Source: Nitrogeniibacter mangrovi
Lineage (GTDB): Bacteria > Pseudomonadota > Gammaproteobacteria > Burkholderiales > Rhodocyclaceae
Assembly (NCBI RefSeq): GCF_010983895.1
Contig: NZ_CP048836.1
Coordinates: forward strand, 620,001 to 684,000
Length of the DNA: 64,000 bases
Direction of reading: 5' to 3'
Every line of letters begins with the position of its first letter. Positions within the stretch are counted from its first letter, which is position 1. The notes beneath the pieces are model-generated. The model was not told the DNA's origin and searched no databases. It was given only the letters and a program-made list of their open reading frames with translations. Shown here one piece after another: positions 36,967 through 45,295 of this stretch. The translations under genes and the position numbers were made by a program.

Positions 36967-39852
36967 TCAGAAGCGCGGTACGGGCAACCCCGGGCAGGTC
37001 GCCTGGGGCGTGGGCGTGCGCACGTAGCGCAGCCAGTCGATGGGGCCGAGATTGTGGGTGAGCCGCGCACAGGTGGCGGTCACCACCGCGGCCGGATCCA
37101 CCGGATGGCGTGACCATTCCCCACCGGTGAACAGCCGCAGCCACGGGCCGTCGAAGCCCAGCGCGAACACCGCGGACGGGGCCTGGATGCGCGATTGCTC
37201 GACACCGTCGTCGGTGCGCCAGAGGCGTGCCGTGCGGTCCGAACTGCCCGTGGCCACGCGGGTGCCGTCCGCCGAGAAGGCGATCGCCAGGACGGGGCCG
37301 CGATGCGGGAGATAGCGCGTCACCTGGCCGGTCTCGAGCGACCACAGGCGCCCCATGTGATCGGAGCTGGCGCTGGCGAGCAGCGCCCGGGTGGGATGGA
37401 AGGCGAGGGCGCGCACATCGTGGCGGTGTGCGAAGCGGTGCCGTTCGCGGCCATCCGCGACCTGCCACACCCGCGCGCTGGCGTCGGAGCCGCCGGTGGC
37501 CACGAGGCGCCCGTCGGCGCTGAAGGCATGGGCGAAGATGAAGGGCGCATGGGCCTGCTGCCAGCGCACCGTGCCGGTGGCCCAGGCCCACAGCCGCACC
37601 TGGCCGTCGCGGCTGCCGGTCAGCAGCAGCGTGCCGTCCGGGCTGAAGCCGACGGTGTCGCTCGGCGCGCCGATCGTGAGGGTGCGCAGCAGGCGGCCGT
37701 CCGGCAGATGGCGCAGGCTGACGCGGCCGTCGAATTGCGACACCGCCAGCACCGACCGGTCCGGGCTGAGGGCGAAGGTGACGACCCCCTCGGGCACCGC
37801 GAAGGTGACCGTGGGCGCGGCGTCGCCCTGGGCGCGCAGCTGCCAGCGATGCGCGCCGAGCGGTTCGAGCAGATCGGCGGCGCCGGGGGCCACCCGGATG
37901 GCGTCCACATTGGCCTGCACGGCGACCGCGCGGCGCGGGCCATCGACCACCTCACGTTCGAACAGTCCGGGCGCCCAGAGCTTGACCGCGCCGTCGCGCC
38001 CGGCGCTCAGCATGCGGCCGGCCCCGTCGGGCCAGTCGATGGCGGTGATGAAGTCGGCGTGGCTGAAACGCAGCTGTTCGCTGCCGTCGGCAATGCGCCA
38101 CAGGCGCGCGGTGGCATCGTTGCTGCCGCTGAGCAGCAGGCGGCTGTCGGCGCTGAAGGCGAGGTGATGCACCGGGCTGCCGTGACGCATCTGGCGGATG
38201 CGCTCGAGCCGGCGCGCATCGTAGATCACCACCGAGCCATCGCCCACGCCCAGCGCGATCAGGCGCCCGTCGGGCGAGAAGCGCGCCCGGTGCACGTTGG
38301 TCAGCTCCCCCAGGCGCTTGACCAGGCGTGCGTCGGGCAGATGCCACACATAGGCGGCGGCGTCGGCGGCCGCCAGCAGGGTGTCGCCCGCCGGTGAAAA
38401 GTCGATGTCCGCGACCGGCTGGCGCCCCTTGAGCGCGGCGAGCGAGCGGGCGCTATCCGCGGTCAGCGCCCAGAGGCGCAGGTGTTTGGCGCCGCTGGCG
38501 GCGAGGAAGCGGCCGTCGTCGCTGAAGCGCAGCCGCTCCACCGGTGCGTCGAGGCTGTCGGACGGGGCCGGCGGCGGCGCCGAGGCGTCGGTCGCGTGGA
38601 AGCGGATATGGCCATCGCGCTGGCCCAGGGCGACGATGCGCCCGTCCGCCGAGCAGGTCACGGCGGTCGCGTCCTCGAGGGCCTCGGGTGGGCTGCGGGC
38701 GTCCCGCCAGTAGCGTACCTGATCGGCGTCGGTGCGGGCGACGAAGGCGCCGGCCGCGCCGCAGCGGATCACCGAGCGGATCTGGGCCGGCAGGGTGACG
38801 ATGGTGGCTGGCGCGGTGCCGTCGGCGCGCTGCAGGTGCAGCCGGTCGGCCTCGGCATAGACGACCATACGCCCACCGTCGATCAGCTGCGCGGCGCGGA
38901 TACGCTGCCCCGGATGCGACCAGCGCGCGAGCTGTCGGGGCAGCAGCCGCAGTGCCTGCCGCAGGGGCACGTCGTTGCCCAGGGCGGGGCGGCGCTTCCA
39001 CGATTCGATGGCGAGCAGGGCGCTGGTTTCGATGAGTGCGGCCTGCTCGCTGGCCACCAGCGAGGCGTCCGAGCCCAGCTGCCGCGCCACTGCCTCCTCG
39101 CGGGCGGCATCGGCGCGCCGCTCGGCCAGCACCGCCCACAGGCTCAGGGCCGCGAGGCTGACGAGGCCGACCAGGGCGCCGGCCAGGGCCAGGCGCAGGC
39201 GGGTGCGCGCCGCCTGCTGGCTGGCCTGGATGAAGGCGAGCTGCACGTCCGCCGGCGCCGGGGATTTCTGCGCGCTCTCGGTCAGCCACGCCTCGGCCTG
39301 CTTGAGCGCCTGGCCCTTGAGCAGGCGGCTGCGCTCGCGCCCGGCGTCCTGCCAGGCCAGCGCGGGGCGCATCAGCGCGGTGTGGCGCTTGAGCCAGTCC
39401 AGGTCGGTATCCAGCGCCGCTTCCAGTCGTGCCAGGCCCGCGTCCGCGTCGTCGCCGGCGCGCAGGAAGATCCAGTTCAGGCGCGCCAGCGCGGGGGGGG
39501 CCTCGGCGGGCGCCACGTCCTCGATCACCACCGGCACGAGGCGTTTGTCGAGGCCGGCGGCGATGTCCAGTTCCTGGCGGCACACGGTCGAGGCCAGCGC
39601 CGCCGGGCTCATCATGAACACGAAGGCGTCGGCCTCGCGGATGCCGGTCTCGATCTGCGCCATCCACTCCGCGCTGGGAGGGATGCCCTCCCAGTCCACC
39701 CACAGCTCGCGGCCGCGCGCCGCCAGCGCCTCGCACCAGCGGCGCACGGCGGCCTGGTTCGTGCGCGCGTAGGAGACGAAGACGCGGGCGGTCTCGGAGG
39801 TCTCCGCCGCGGTGTCCGGCGGGGGGGCGGCGTCGGGCGAGGGGGATGACAT
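36967..39852 (-). CDS. TIR domain - transmembrane - WD40 repeat protein
   Basis: 961 residues. An N-terminal TIR domain (about 22-125) begins VFVSYARTNQ and contains CRQELDIA with Glu94 at the place of the NADase catalytic Glu. A linker leads to one membrane helix (about 219-242) and a basic, helical juxtamembrane stretch. The C-terminal two thirds is a WD40 propeller region with many blades (for example FSADGRLVATGGSDASARVW, FSADGTRVATGSSDRTARLW) and an ending THNLGPIDWLRYV like that of large bacterial WD40 signalling proteins. The TIR would face the cytoplasm. It may be an immune-type NADase sensor or a scaffold; this is an inference. The neighbours give no clear partner apart from another TIR gene 1.5 kb away. 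Confidence 0.88.
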   Translation of the reverse strand: MSSPSPDAAPPPDTAAETSETARVFVSYARTNQAAVRRWCEALAARGRELWVDWEGIPPSAEWMAQIETGIREADAFVFMMSPAALASTVCRQELDIAAGLDKRLVPVVIEDVAPAEAPPALARLNWIFLRAGDDADAGLARLEAALDTDLDWLKRHTALMRPALAWQDAGRERSRLLKGQALKQAEAWLTESAQKSPAPADVQLAFIQASQQAARTRLRLALAGALVGLVSLAALSLWAVLAERRADAAREEAVARQLGSDASLVASEQAALIETSALLAIESWKRRPALGNDVPLRQALRLLPRQLARWSHPGQRIRAAQLIDGGRMVVYAEADRLHLQRADGTAPATIVTLPAQIRSVIRCGAAGAFVARTDADQVRYWRDARSPPEALEDATAVTCSADGRIVALGQRDGHIRFHATDASAPPPAPSDSLDAPVERLRFSDDGRFLAASGAKHLRLWALTADSARSLAALKGRQPVADIDFSPAGDTLLAAADAAAYVWHLPDARLVKRLGELTNVHRARFSPDGRLIALGVGDGSVVIYDARRLERIRQMRHGSPVHHLAFSADSRLLLSGSNDATARLWRIADGSEQLRFSHADFITAIDWPDGAGRMLSAGRDGAVKLWAPGLFEREVVDGPRRAVAVQANVDAIRVAPGAADLLEPLGAHRWQLRAQGDAAPTVTFAVPEGVVTFALSPDRSVLAVSQFDGRVSLRHLPDGRLLRTLTIGAPSDTVGFSPDGTLLLTGSRDGQVRLWAWATGTVRWQQAHAPFIFAHAFSADGRLVATGGSDASARVWQVADGRERHRFAHRHDVRALAFHPTRALLASASSDHMGRLWSLETGQVTRYLPHRGPVLAIAFSADGTRVATGSSDRTARLWRTDDGVEQSRIQAPSAVFALGFDGPWLRLFTGGEWSRHPVDPAAVVTATCARLTHNLGPIDWLRYVRTPTPQATCPGLPVPRF

Positions 39853-39924
39853 GGTTCAGTCTAGACCGGCGCCGGCGCGGCCGGTGGCGTATCCTTGCGC
39901 CTTTTCCCGCACCGTCGTCACGCC

Positions 39925-40677
39925 ATGCCCGAGCTGTCCCTGTCCGTCGTTGCCGGCCTCGCGCTGGTCGCCTTCCTGGGTGGCTTCATCAGCTCCATCG
40001 CCGGGGCCGGCGGCATGCTGGTGCTGCCCTGCCTGTTGTGGGCCGGGGTGCCGCCGGTGCTGGCGCTGGGCACCAACAAGACCCAGAGCGTGTTCGGCAC
40101 CCTCTCCTCGGCCGTCAACTACTTCCGCCAGGGCCACCTCGACCTGGCGCCGCTGCGTGCGACGCTGGCGTGGGCCTTCGTCGGCGCCATCGGCGGAACG
40201 CTGCTGGTGCAGTCGCTCGACAAGGCCTTTCTGGAGACCCTGCTGCCGTGGATCCTGATCGTGCTGGCGGCCTACTTCGCGTTGTCGCCACGGATCTCCG
40301 ACCGCGATACCCCGGCGCGCCTGTCCGCGCGCGCCTTCGCGCCGCTGGTGGGCGGCGGGCTCGGCGTGTATGGCGGCTTCTTCGGCCCGGGCATGGGCTC
40401 GTTCTCGGCGGCGGCCTTCGCGGCGCTGCGGGGCGACAACATGCGCCGCGCCACCGCCAGCACCAAACCGGTGGTGCTGGTGACCAACGTCACTTCCATG
40501 ATCCTGTTCATTGCCGGCGGCCACGTCGTCTGGCCCCTGGTCGCCGCCATGGCGGTGGCGCAGATCGTCGGCGCGCGGCTGGGCTCGAACCTGGTGATCC
40601 GTCGCGGCGCGGCGCTGGTGCGCCCGGTGATCGTGGTCGTCACCGTGGCCATCGCGGTGCGCCTGATGCTGCGTTAG
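39925..40677 (+). CDS. TSUP family (TauE/SafE-like) membrane transporter
   Basis: 250-residue polytopic membrane protein with two repeated TSUP halves: FLGGFISSIAGAGGMLVLPCLLWAGVPP and GGGLGVYGGFFGPGMGSF. The motif NKTQSVFGTLSSAVNYFRQG is typical. TSUP proteins export or import sulfite, sulfonates or other anions; here the substrate is unknown. ATG 39925 is preferred over 39895. The 3' end overlaps the convergent methyltransferase gene by 4 bp. Confidence 0.87.
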   Translation: MPELSLSVVAGLALVAFLGGFISSIAGAGGMLVLPCLLWAGVPPVLALGTNKTQSVFGTLSSAVNYFRQGHLDLAPLRATLAWAFVGAIGGTLLVQSLDKAFLETLLPWILIVLAAYFALSPRISDRDTPARLSARAFAPLVGGGLGVYGGFFGPGMGSFSAAAFAALRGDNMRRATASTKPVVLVTNVTSMILFIAGGHVVWPLVAAMAVAQIVGARLGSNLVIRRGAALVRPVIVVVTVAIAVRLMLR

Positions 40678-41300
40678 GCCGGCTTGCGCCACACGCTCGC
40701 CAGCCACGGTTGCTCGTGGCGCGGCCTGCCCGGCGGCCGGTAGTAGTGTTCGACCTCGGTGAAACCGGCGGCCGACACCAGGGCGTGCCAGGTGGGCCAG
40801 TCGTAGTAGCAGCCGTAGCGCGTGCCGTTGAGCCCTTCCTGGTTGTCGCCGCGGGGATTGGAACAGAACAGCACCCCGCGCGGGCGCAGCGTGGCATGGA
40901 CCGCACGCAGCAGCGCCGGCAGGCGGTCGCGCGGGGTGTGGAACAGGGCGGCATTGGCGAACACGCCGTCGAAGTGATCCGGCGGCAGCTCGAGGGCGAT
41001 GAAGTTCTGGTGCCACACCTCGCAGCCGGTGTCGCTGCGCGCCATGTCGACGAAGGCCCGGGCGCCGTCGAGGCCGACCGCCTCGTGCCCCAGGTCGCGG
41101 AAGGTGCGCAGATCGCGCCCGGGGCCACAGCCCAGGTCGAGGATGCGGTAGGGCGGTACGCCGTCGATGGCGCGCAGCAAGGCGTCCACGTTCTGGCTGA
41201 CATCGTGATCCGCCGTCCCTTCGCGATAGGGTTCGGCGTGCGCCTCGTAATGGGACAGGGTGGCGCGGGCGAGGGTGTCGTCGTCGGGCCGTGAAGGCAT
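40674..41300 (-). CDS. SAM-dependent class I methyltransferase
   Basis: Predicted 208-residue methyltransferase with SAM-binding motif ILDLGCGPGRDL at about residues 53-64, acidic loop VGLDGARAFVDMAR, and motif IV region FDGVFANAALFHTPRD. The start at ATG 41300 places the fold correctly; upstream in-frame codons to 41366 look non-coding. It lies between the TSUP gene and a TIR gene and is divergent from the latter. The substrate is not known. Confidence 0.86.
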   Translation of the reverse strand: MPSRPDDDTLARATLSHYEAHAEPYREGTADHDVSQNVDALLRAIDGVPPYRILDLGCGPGRDLRTFRDLGHEAVGLDGARAFVDMARSDTGCEVWHQNFIALELPPDHFDGVFANAALFHTPRDRLPALLRAVHATLRPRGVLFCSNPRGDNQEGLNGTRYGCYYDWPTWHALVSAAGFTEVEHYYRPPGRPRHEQPWLASVWRKPA

Positions 41301-41395
41301 GGTGCAGCAATTCCGCGGAAGTGATTTGCGTTTCATGATGCCACGGCAACGGCAAACCCTTTCCATCGCCGGCCACCCGTTGCTATTGTGCAGCC

Positions 41396-42139
41396 ATGGC
41401 GAGCATTTTCATCAGCTACCGGCGCGACGACAGCGCAGGCTACGCGGGGCGGCTCGAAGACGATCTGAACGAGCGCTTCGGCGACGCGCACGTGTTTCGC
41501 GACCGCGAGATCCCGGCCGGCGTGGATTTCGCCGATCACCTGAACCGGCGCCTCGATGGCGCTGACGCGGTGCTGGTGGTGATCGGGCGCGACTGGCTGG
41601 ATGCGACCGATGCGTCCGGCGTCCGTCGCCTCGACCATCCTGCCGACTGGGTGCGACGGGAAATCGAACGCGCGCTGGCGCTCGAACGGCTCGTGGTGCC
41701 GGTGCTGGTGGACGGGGCGCACATGCCGTGGCCGGATCAGTTGCCCGACGACATTGCCCCCCTGGCCGGCCGCCAGGCCGTGACCCTGAGCGATGCGCAC
41801 TGGCGCGAGGGTGTCGACGCGCTGACCGATCAGCTCGCCCGGCAGCTGCCCGAGCTGGCGGCAGCCCGACGCTTGCGGCCGCCGAGCAGCGCTCAGGCGG
41901 TCAGCGACCTGGTCCGCGATCAGCTCGAACGCATGGGGCGCAGTTCGCCGCGTCGCGACGGCCTGGGCCTGGCGATGGGGCGCTGGGCCGCCGGGCGGCT
42001 GGGCAAGCTGTTCTCCACCGTGGTGATGTTCGTCGTGGTCTACCTGTTCATCCGCGCGCTGGGTGGGGCGACGGCCAATCAGCTCCTCGACCGGGTGATC
42101 GACACCACGGTCCTGCAGGCCCGGAACATCCTCTACTAG
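41396..42139 (+). CDS. Small TIR domain protein with a C-terminal membrane helix
   Basis: 247 residues. A TIR domain (about 1-140) begins IFISYRRDDSAGYAGRLEDDL and has FRDREIPAGVDF (box-like loop) and WVRREIERAL with Glu89 at the likely catalytic place. A linker of about 60 residues precedes one hydrophobic helix (about 203-222, GKLFSTVVMFVVVYLFIRAL). The layout suggests a tail-anchored cytoplasmic TIR, which could hydrolyse NAD or serve in signalling. The gene is separated by 95 bp from the divergent methyltransferase. Physical nearness to the TIR-WD40 gene is noted, but no functional link is shown. Confidence 0.85.
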   Translation: MASIFISYRRDDSAGYAGRLEDDLNERFGDAHVFRDREIPAGVDFADHLNRRLDGADAVLVVIGRDWLDATDASGVRRLDHPADWVRREIERALALERLVVPVLVDGAHMPWPDQLPDDIAPLAGRQAVTLSDAHWREGVDALTDQLARQLPELAAARRLRPPSSAQAVSDLVRDQLERMGRSSPRRDGLGLAMGRWAAGRLGKLFSTVVMFVVVYLFIRALGGATANQLLDRVIDTTVLQARNILY

Positions 42140-42148
42140 GCGGCGCGT

Positions 42149-42544
42149 TCAGTCGCCACCCGGGCCGCGCCGTTCGATATCCTCCACCACCACCGACAGC
42201 GCCTGGGTGGAGATCACCACCTCCCCCAGCGACAGCAGCAACGAGACCGCCAGGGTCACGATGGACAGGCCGAACAGGCCGTTGCCCAGCGGGCTGCGCC
42301 CGGCGTAGATCGCCAGCATCGACAGTGCACACAGCAGGAAGCTCACCACCCCGAAGCTCTGCATGTACTTGATCAGGCCGATGCGCCGCTTGAGCCCGGG
42401 GATCTGGCGCGCCACCAGCACCGGGTTGCCATGATCCGCGGCCAGCTGGCGGATGAGCTGCGCCAGGGTCAGGAAGCGGTTGGTGTAGGCCAGCAGCAGC
42501 AGGGAGATGGCGGGAAACAGCAGCGCGGGGGTGGTGATGTCCAT
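42149..42544 (-). CDS. DUF2721 family membrane protein
   Basis: 131-residue inner-membrane protein with three hydrophobic segments. The start is ISTP-like (MDITTPALLFPAISLLLLAYTNRFLTLAQLIRQL), then RRIGLIKYMQSFGVVSFLLCALSMLAIY, both fitting DUF2721. The function of this family is not known. It is convergent with the TIR gene (9-bp gap) and lies 32 bp downstream of an MFS gene on the same strand. The longer frame to 43822 is out-of-frame sequence of the MFS gene. Confidence 0.85.
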   Translation of the reverse strand: MDITTPALLFPAISLLLLAYTNRFLTLAQLIRQLAADHGNPVLVARQIPGLKRRIGLIKYMQSFGVVSFLLCALSMLAIYAGRSPLGNGLFGLSIVTLAVSLLLSLGEVVISTQALSVVVEDIERRGPGGD

Positions 42545-42576
42545 GGGGCGGTCGGTCGGCGTCGGTGACGGCGCCA

Positions 42577-43815
42577 TTATCCCATGGGCGGCTCGGCCTC
42601 CGGCAGGCGGTCGAGGCGGGCCAGGTCCGGAAACCAGCGCATCCACAGCACCACCACCAGCAGGGTGCCGACACCGCCGAGCACGATCGCCGGTACCGCG
42701 CCGAACCAGGCCGCGGTCACCCCCGATTCGAATTCGCCGAGCTGGTTGGACGCACCGATGAACAGCGAATTGACCGCGCCCACCCGGCCGCGCATCGCGT
42801 CCGGCGTGGCCAGCTGGATGTAGGCGCCGCGGAACACCATGCTCACCATGTCGGCGGCGCCCAGCACCGCCAGTGCGCCCATGGACAGCCACAGCTGCGA
42901 CGACAGCCCGAACACGATGGTCGCTACCCCGAACAGGGCGACGGCGCCGAACATGCGCGGCCCGACCCGGCCGCTCAGGGGATGATGGGCGAGCCACACG
43001 GACATCGCGAGCGCGCCCAGCGCGGGCGCCGAGCGCAGCAGGCCCAGCCCCCATGGGCCGGTGTGCAGCACCTCGCTGGCGATGATGGGCAGCAGCGCGG
43101 TGGCGCCGCCGAGCAGCACCGCCATCATGTCCAGCGAGATCGCGCCGAGTACCGCGCGCTGGTCGCGGATGAAGCGCAGCCCCAGCACGAAGGTGTGCCA
43201 GCCGGACGCTCCGCGCTGGCCGAACACCTGCGCGCGCACCGGCGTGGCCCGGGTGAGCAGCACGCTCGCGGTCACCACCAGGGCGGTGGCGATGGCGTAG
43301 ACCACCTGCGCCCCGGCCACGTAGATGAAGCCGGCCAGCGCCGGGGCGACGATGGTGGACACCTGATGCGCCGAGGCGCCCATGGCCACCGCCCGGGCCA
43401 GCAGCGGGGTGGGCACGAGCAGCGGCACGAAGGCCTGGGTGGTGGGCATCTCGAAGGTGCGGGCGGTGCCGGAGAGCACCATGAGGGCGTAGATGAGCGG
43501 CAGCGAAATCCAGCCGCTGGCAGTGGCCAGGGTCAGCGCCGCCAGGCACAGGGCCTGGGCCAGCTGGGCCGAGGCGATGAGGCGACGGCGATCGAGGCGG
43601 TCCGCCAGGTTGCCCGCCAGGGGCATGAACACCAGCTTGGGCAGGAACAGGAGCAGGCCGACCAGGCCGAGGGCGAAGGCGCTGCGGGTCAGGTCCCACA
43701 CCTGCCAGGCCACCGCCACCGCGAGCATCTGGTTGGCACTGGTGCTGCAGATGCGCCCGAGCCAGAAGTGGATGTAGCCGCGATGGGCGAAGAGGCGATC
43801 GTCGCGCGGCGGCAT
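42577..43815 (-). CDS. MFS transporter (EntS/MFS_3-like)
   Basis: 412-residue transporter with about twelve helices. MFS motif A appears as GNLADRLDRRRL after the second helix (about residues 68-79). The overall layout, including LARAVAMGASAHQVSTIVAPALAGF and GAADMVSMVFRGAYIQLATPDAMRGRV, matches the group that includes enterobactin exporter EntS and many macrolide-type efflux proteins. Its start is 3 bp after the Lrp-type regulator stop, suggesting co-transcription. Substrate unknown; no siderophore genes are nearby. Confidence 0.86.
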   Translation of the reverse strand: MPPRDDRLFAHRGYIHFWLGRICSTSANQMLAVAVAWQVWDLTRSAFALGLVGLLLFLPKLVFMPLAGNLADRLDRRRLIASAQLAQALCLAALTLATASGWISLPLIYALMVLSGTARTFEMPTTQAFVPLLVPTPLLARAVAMGASAHQVSTIVAPALAGFIYVAGAQVVYAIATALVVTASVLLTRATPVRAQVFGQRGASGWHTFVLGLRFIRDQRAVLGAISLDMMAVLLGGATALLPIIASEVLHTGPWGLGLLRSAPALGALAMSVWLAHHPLSGRVGPRMFGAVALFGVATIVFGLSSQLWLSMGALAVLGAADMVSMVFRGAYIQLATPDAMRGRVGAVNSLFIGASNQLGEFESGVTAAWFGAVPAIVLGGVGTLLVVVLWMRWFPDLARLDRLPEAEPPMG

Positions 43816-43818
43816 CGC

Positions 43819-44271
43819 TCACACCTTGTGGGTGGACAGCAGGATGCTGGTTTCGGTGCTGGCGATGCCCTCGATGTTGCGGATGCGCCCGAGCGCCCGG
43901 TCGAAAGCCTCGAGGGTGTCGGCACGCAGCTCGGCCATGAAGTCCCAGCGCCCATTGGTCGAATGCAGGGTGGCGATGGCCGGCTCGCCGCGCAGGGCGC
44001 GCAGCACCGCCGCGGAGGTGTTGCCCTCGACCGCGATGCCCATCCAGGCGCGGATGCGGTGTGCTTCCGCCTCGGGCCGCAGGCGCACCGTGTAGCCGCT
44101 GATCACGCCGCTGGCTTCGAGCCGGCGCAGGCGATTGACGACCGTGCCGCGCGCCACGCGCAGACGCCGGGCCAGGTCCGTGACCGGCAGGCGGGCATCG
44201 TCGCGCAGCAGGGCGATGAGCTGCCGGTCGGTATCGTCCAGTGTGGTCAATGTGTCTTCCATGGTTTTCAT
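43819..44271 (-). CDS. Lrp/AsnC family transcriptional regulator
   Basis: Predicted 150-residue regulator with an N-terminal winged helix-turn-helix (LDDTDRQLIALLRDDARLPV, DLARRLRVARGTVVNRLRRLE) and a C-terminal RAM ligand-binding domain (VEGNTSAAVLRALRG, DFMAELRADTLEAFDRALG). ATG 44271 or 44262 are equally possible starts. It diverges from the guanidine-modifying enzyme gene across a 103-bp gap, so it is a natural candidate to control the arginine/ornithine genes in response to an amino acid. It may also control the MFS gene that follows. Confidence 0.9.
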   Translation of the reverse strand: MKTMEDTLTTLDDTDRQLIALLRDDARLPVTDLARRLRVARGTVVNRLRRLEASGVISGYTVRLRPEAEAHRIRAWMGIAVEGNTSAAVLRALRGEPAIATLHSTNGRWDFMAELRADTLEAFDRALGRIRNIEGIASTETSILLSTHKV

Positions 44272-44374
44272 TTTGAACAAATTATGGCGAAAAGTGTGCA
44301 ATGCGTTGGCTTTATGTTGAACGACGCACCGCACATACTGAAGTATTGATGCCCCCCGAGAGAAGGACGCCACC
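44272..44374. promoter_or_regulatory. Intergenic control region between the Lrp-type gene and the arginine-type operon
   Basis: 103 bp of A/T-rich sequence compared with its surroundings (AACAAATTATGGCG, TTGGCTTTATGTTGAAC, ACATACTGAAGTATTGATG). Such tracts suit Lrp-family binding, and the imperfect dyad in ATACTGAAGTAT is the best operator candidate. The ribosome-binding site AGAAGGA for the downstream gene lies at its end. No -35/-10 pair is compelling. Confidence 0.45.
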
Positions 44375-45295
44375 ATGGCCGACCCATCCGATACCGCGCC
44401 CCACATCCTGCTGGTCGATCCCGCCCACTTCGATGTGCACTACACCATCAATCCGTGGATGCAGCCGCAACGCTGGCATGCCGAGGCCGGCGCGCTGGGG
44501 CGCCGTGCGCGCGCCGGATTCGATGCGCTGGTCGACACCCTGGAGCGCATCGGCTGTCGCGTCAGCGTGATGCCCGGCGCGCCGGGCCTGCCGGACATGG
44601 TCTTTCCCGCCAATGCGGCGGTGGTGCTCGACGGGCGCGCGCTGCTGGCGCGCTTCCGCCATGCCGAGCGTCAGGGCGAGGAAGCGCACTTTGCCGAGCT
44701 GTTCGAGCGGCTGCGCGCCGACGGGCTCCTGCGCGAGGTGGGGCGGTTGCCCCCCGGCTGCGTGCAGGAGGGCGCGGGCGACTGCATCTGGGATGCCACC
44801 CGCGGCCAGTTCTGGGCCGGCTGGGGGCCACGCAGTTCGCGGATCGCCGCCGACCGGCTGGCCGCTTTCTTCGGCCAGCCGGTGGTGCCCCTGGAACTGG
44901 TGACAGATCGCGCCTACCACCTGGATGTGTGCTTCGCCCCGCTCTGCGGCGGCGAGGTGTTGTGGTATCCGCCCGCCCTGTCGATGGAATCGCGGGCCCG
45001 GGTGATCGCCCAGGTCGGCGCCGACCGGCTCATCGCCGCCAACGAGGACGAGCTGGCGCGCTTCAACGTGAACGCGGTGAACGTGGGCCGCGACATCGTC
45101 ATGAGCCCGTGCGCACCGCGCCTGCGCACCCTGCTCGAGGGGCGCGGCTACCGGGTGCACGAGGTGGACGTGACGCCGTTCATGCTCGCCGGCGGCGGCG
45201 CCTTCTGCATGACCCTGCGGCTCGACCGCCAAAGCCCGGCCGCGGCCGGCATCGCCCCCGCTTCACAGGAGAAACACCATGGTCCCGATCATTGA
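44375..45295 (+). CDS. Guanidine-modifying (amidinotransferase superfamily) hydrolase, candidate arginine dihydrolase/DDAH-like
   Basis: 306 residues. The catalytic layout of the superfamily is seen: DMVFPANAAVV (about 74-84; Asn80 in the substrate loop), EGAGDCIWD (about 132-140), AYHLDVCFAP with His182, and GGGAFCMTLR with the nucleophilic Cys278. Members include DDAH, arginine deiminase and the dihydrolase ArgZ/AgrE, which yields ornithine. Because an ornithine cyclodeaminase gene follows with a 17-bp overlap, ornithine is a plausible product. AGAAGGA lies upstream of the ATG. Which activity it has is not settled by sequence. Confidence 0.85.
   Translation: MADPSDTAPHILLVDPAHFDVHYTINPWMQPQRWHAEAGALGRRARAGFDALVDTLERIGCRVSVMPGAPGLPDMVFPANAAVVLDGRALLARFRHAERQGEEAHFAELFERLRADGLLREVGRLPPGCVQEGAGDCIWDATRGQFWAGWGPRSSRIAADRLAAFFGQPVVPLELVTDRAYHLDVCFAPLCGGEVLWYPPALSMESRARVIAQVGADRLIAANEDELARFNVNAVNVGRDIVMSPCAPRLRTLLEGRGYRVHEVDVTPFMLAGGGAFCMTLRLDRQSPAAAGIAPASQEKHHGPDH

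Noticed and set aside
36967-42139. A complete known defence island
   Set aside because: Apart from the two TIR proteins, the genes here (TSUP transporter, methyltransferase) show no defence motifs, and no integrase or restriction genes are present, so I report the TIR proteins individually.
42149-43822. A single 557-codon minus-strand gene joining DUF2721 and the MFS region
   Set aside because: Only the last 131 codons are DUF2721; the rest is an out-of-frame reading of the MFS gene, which has a good frame of its own.
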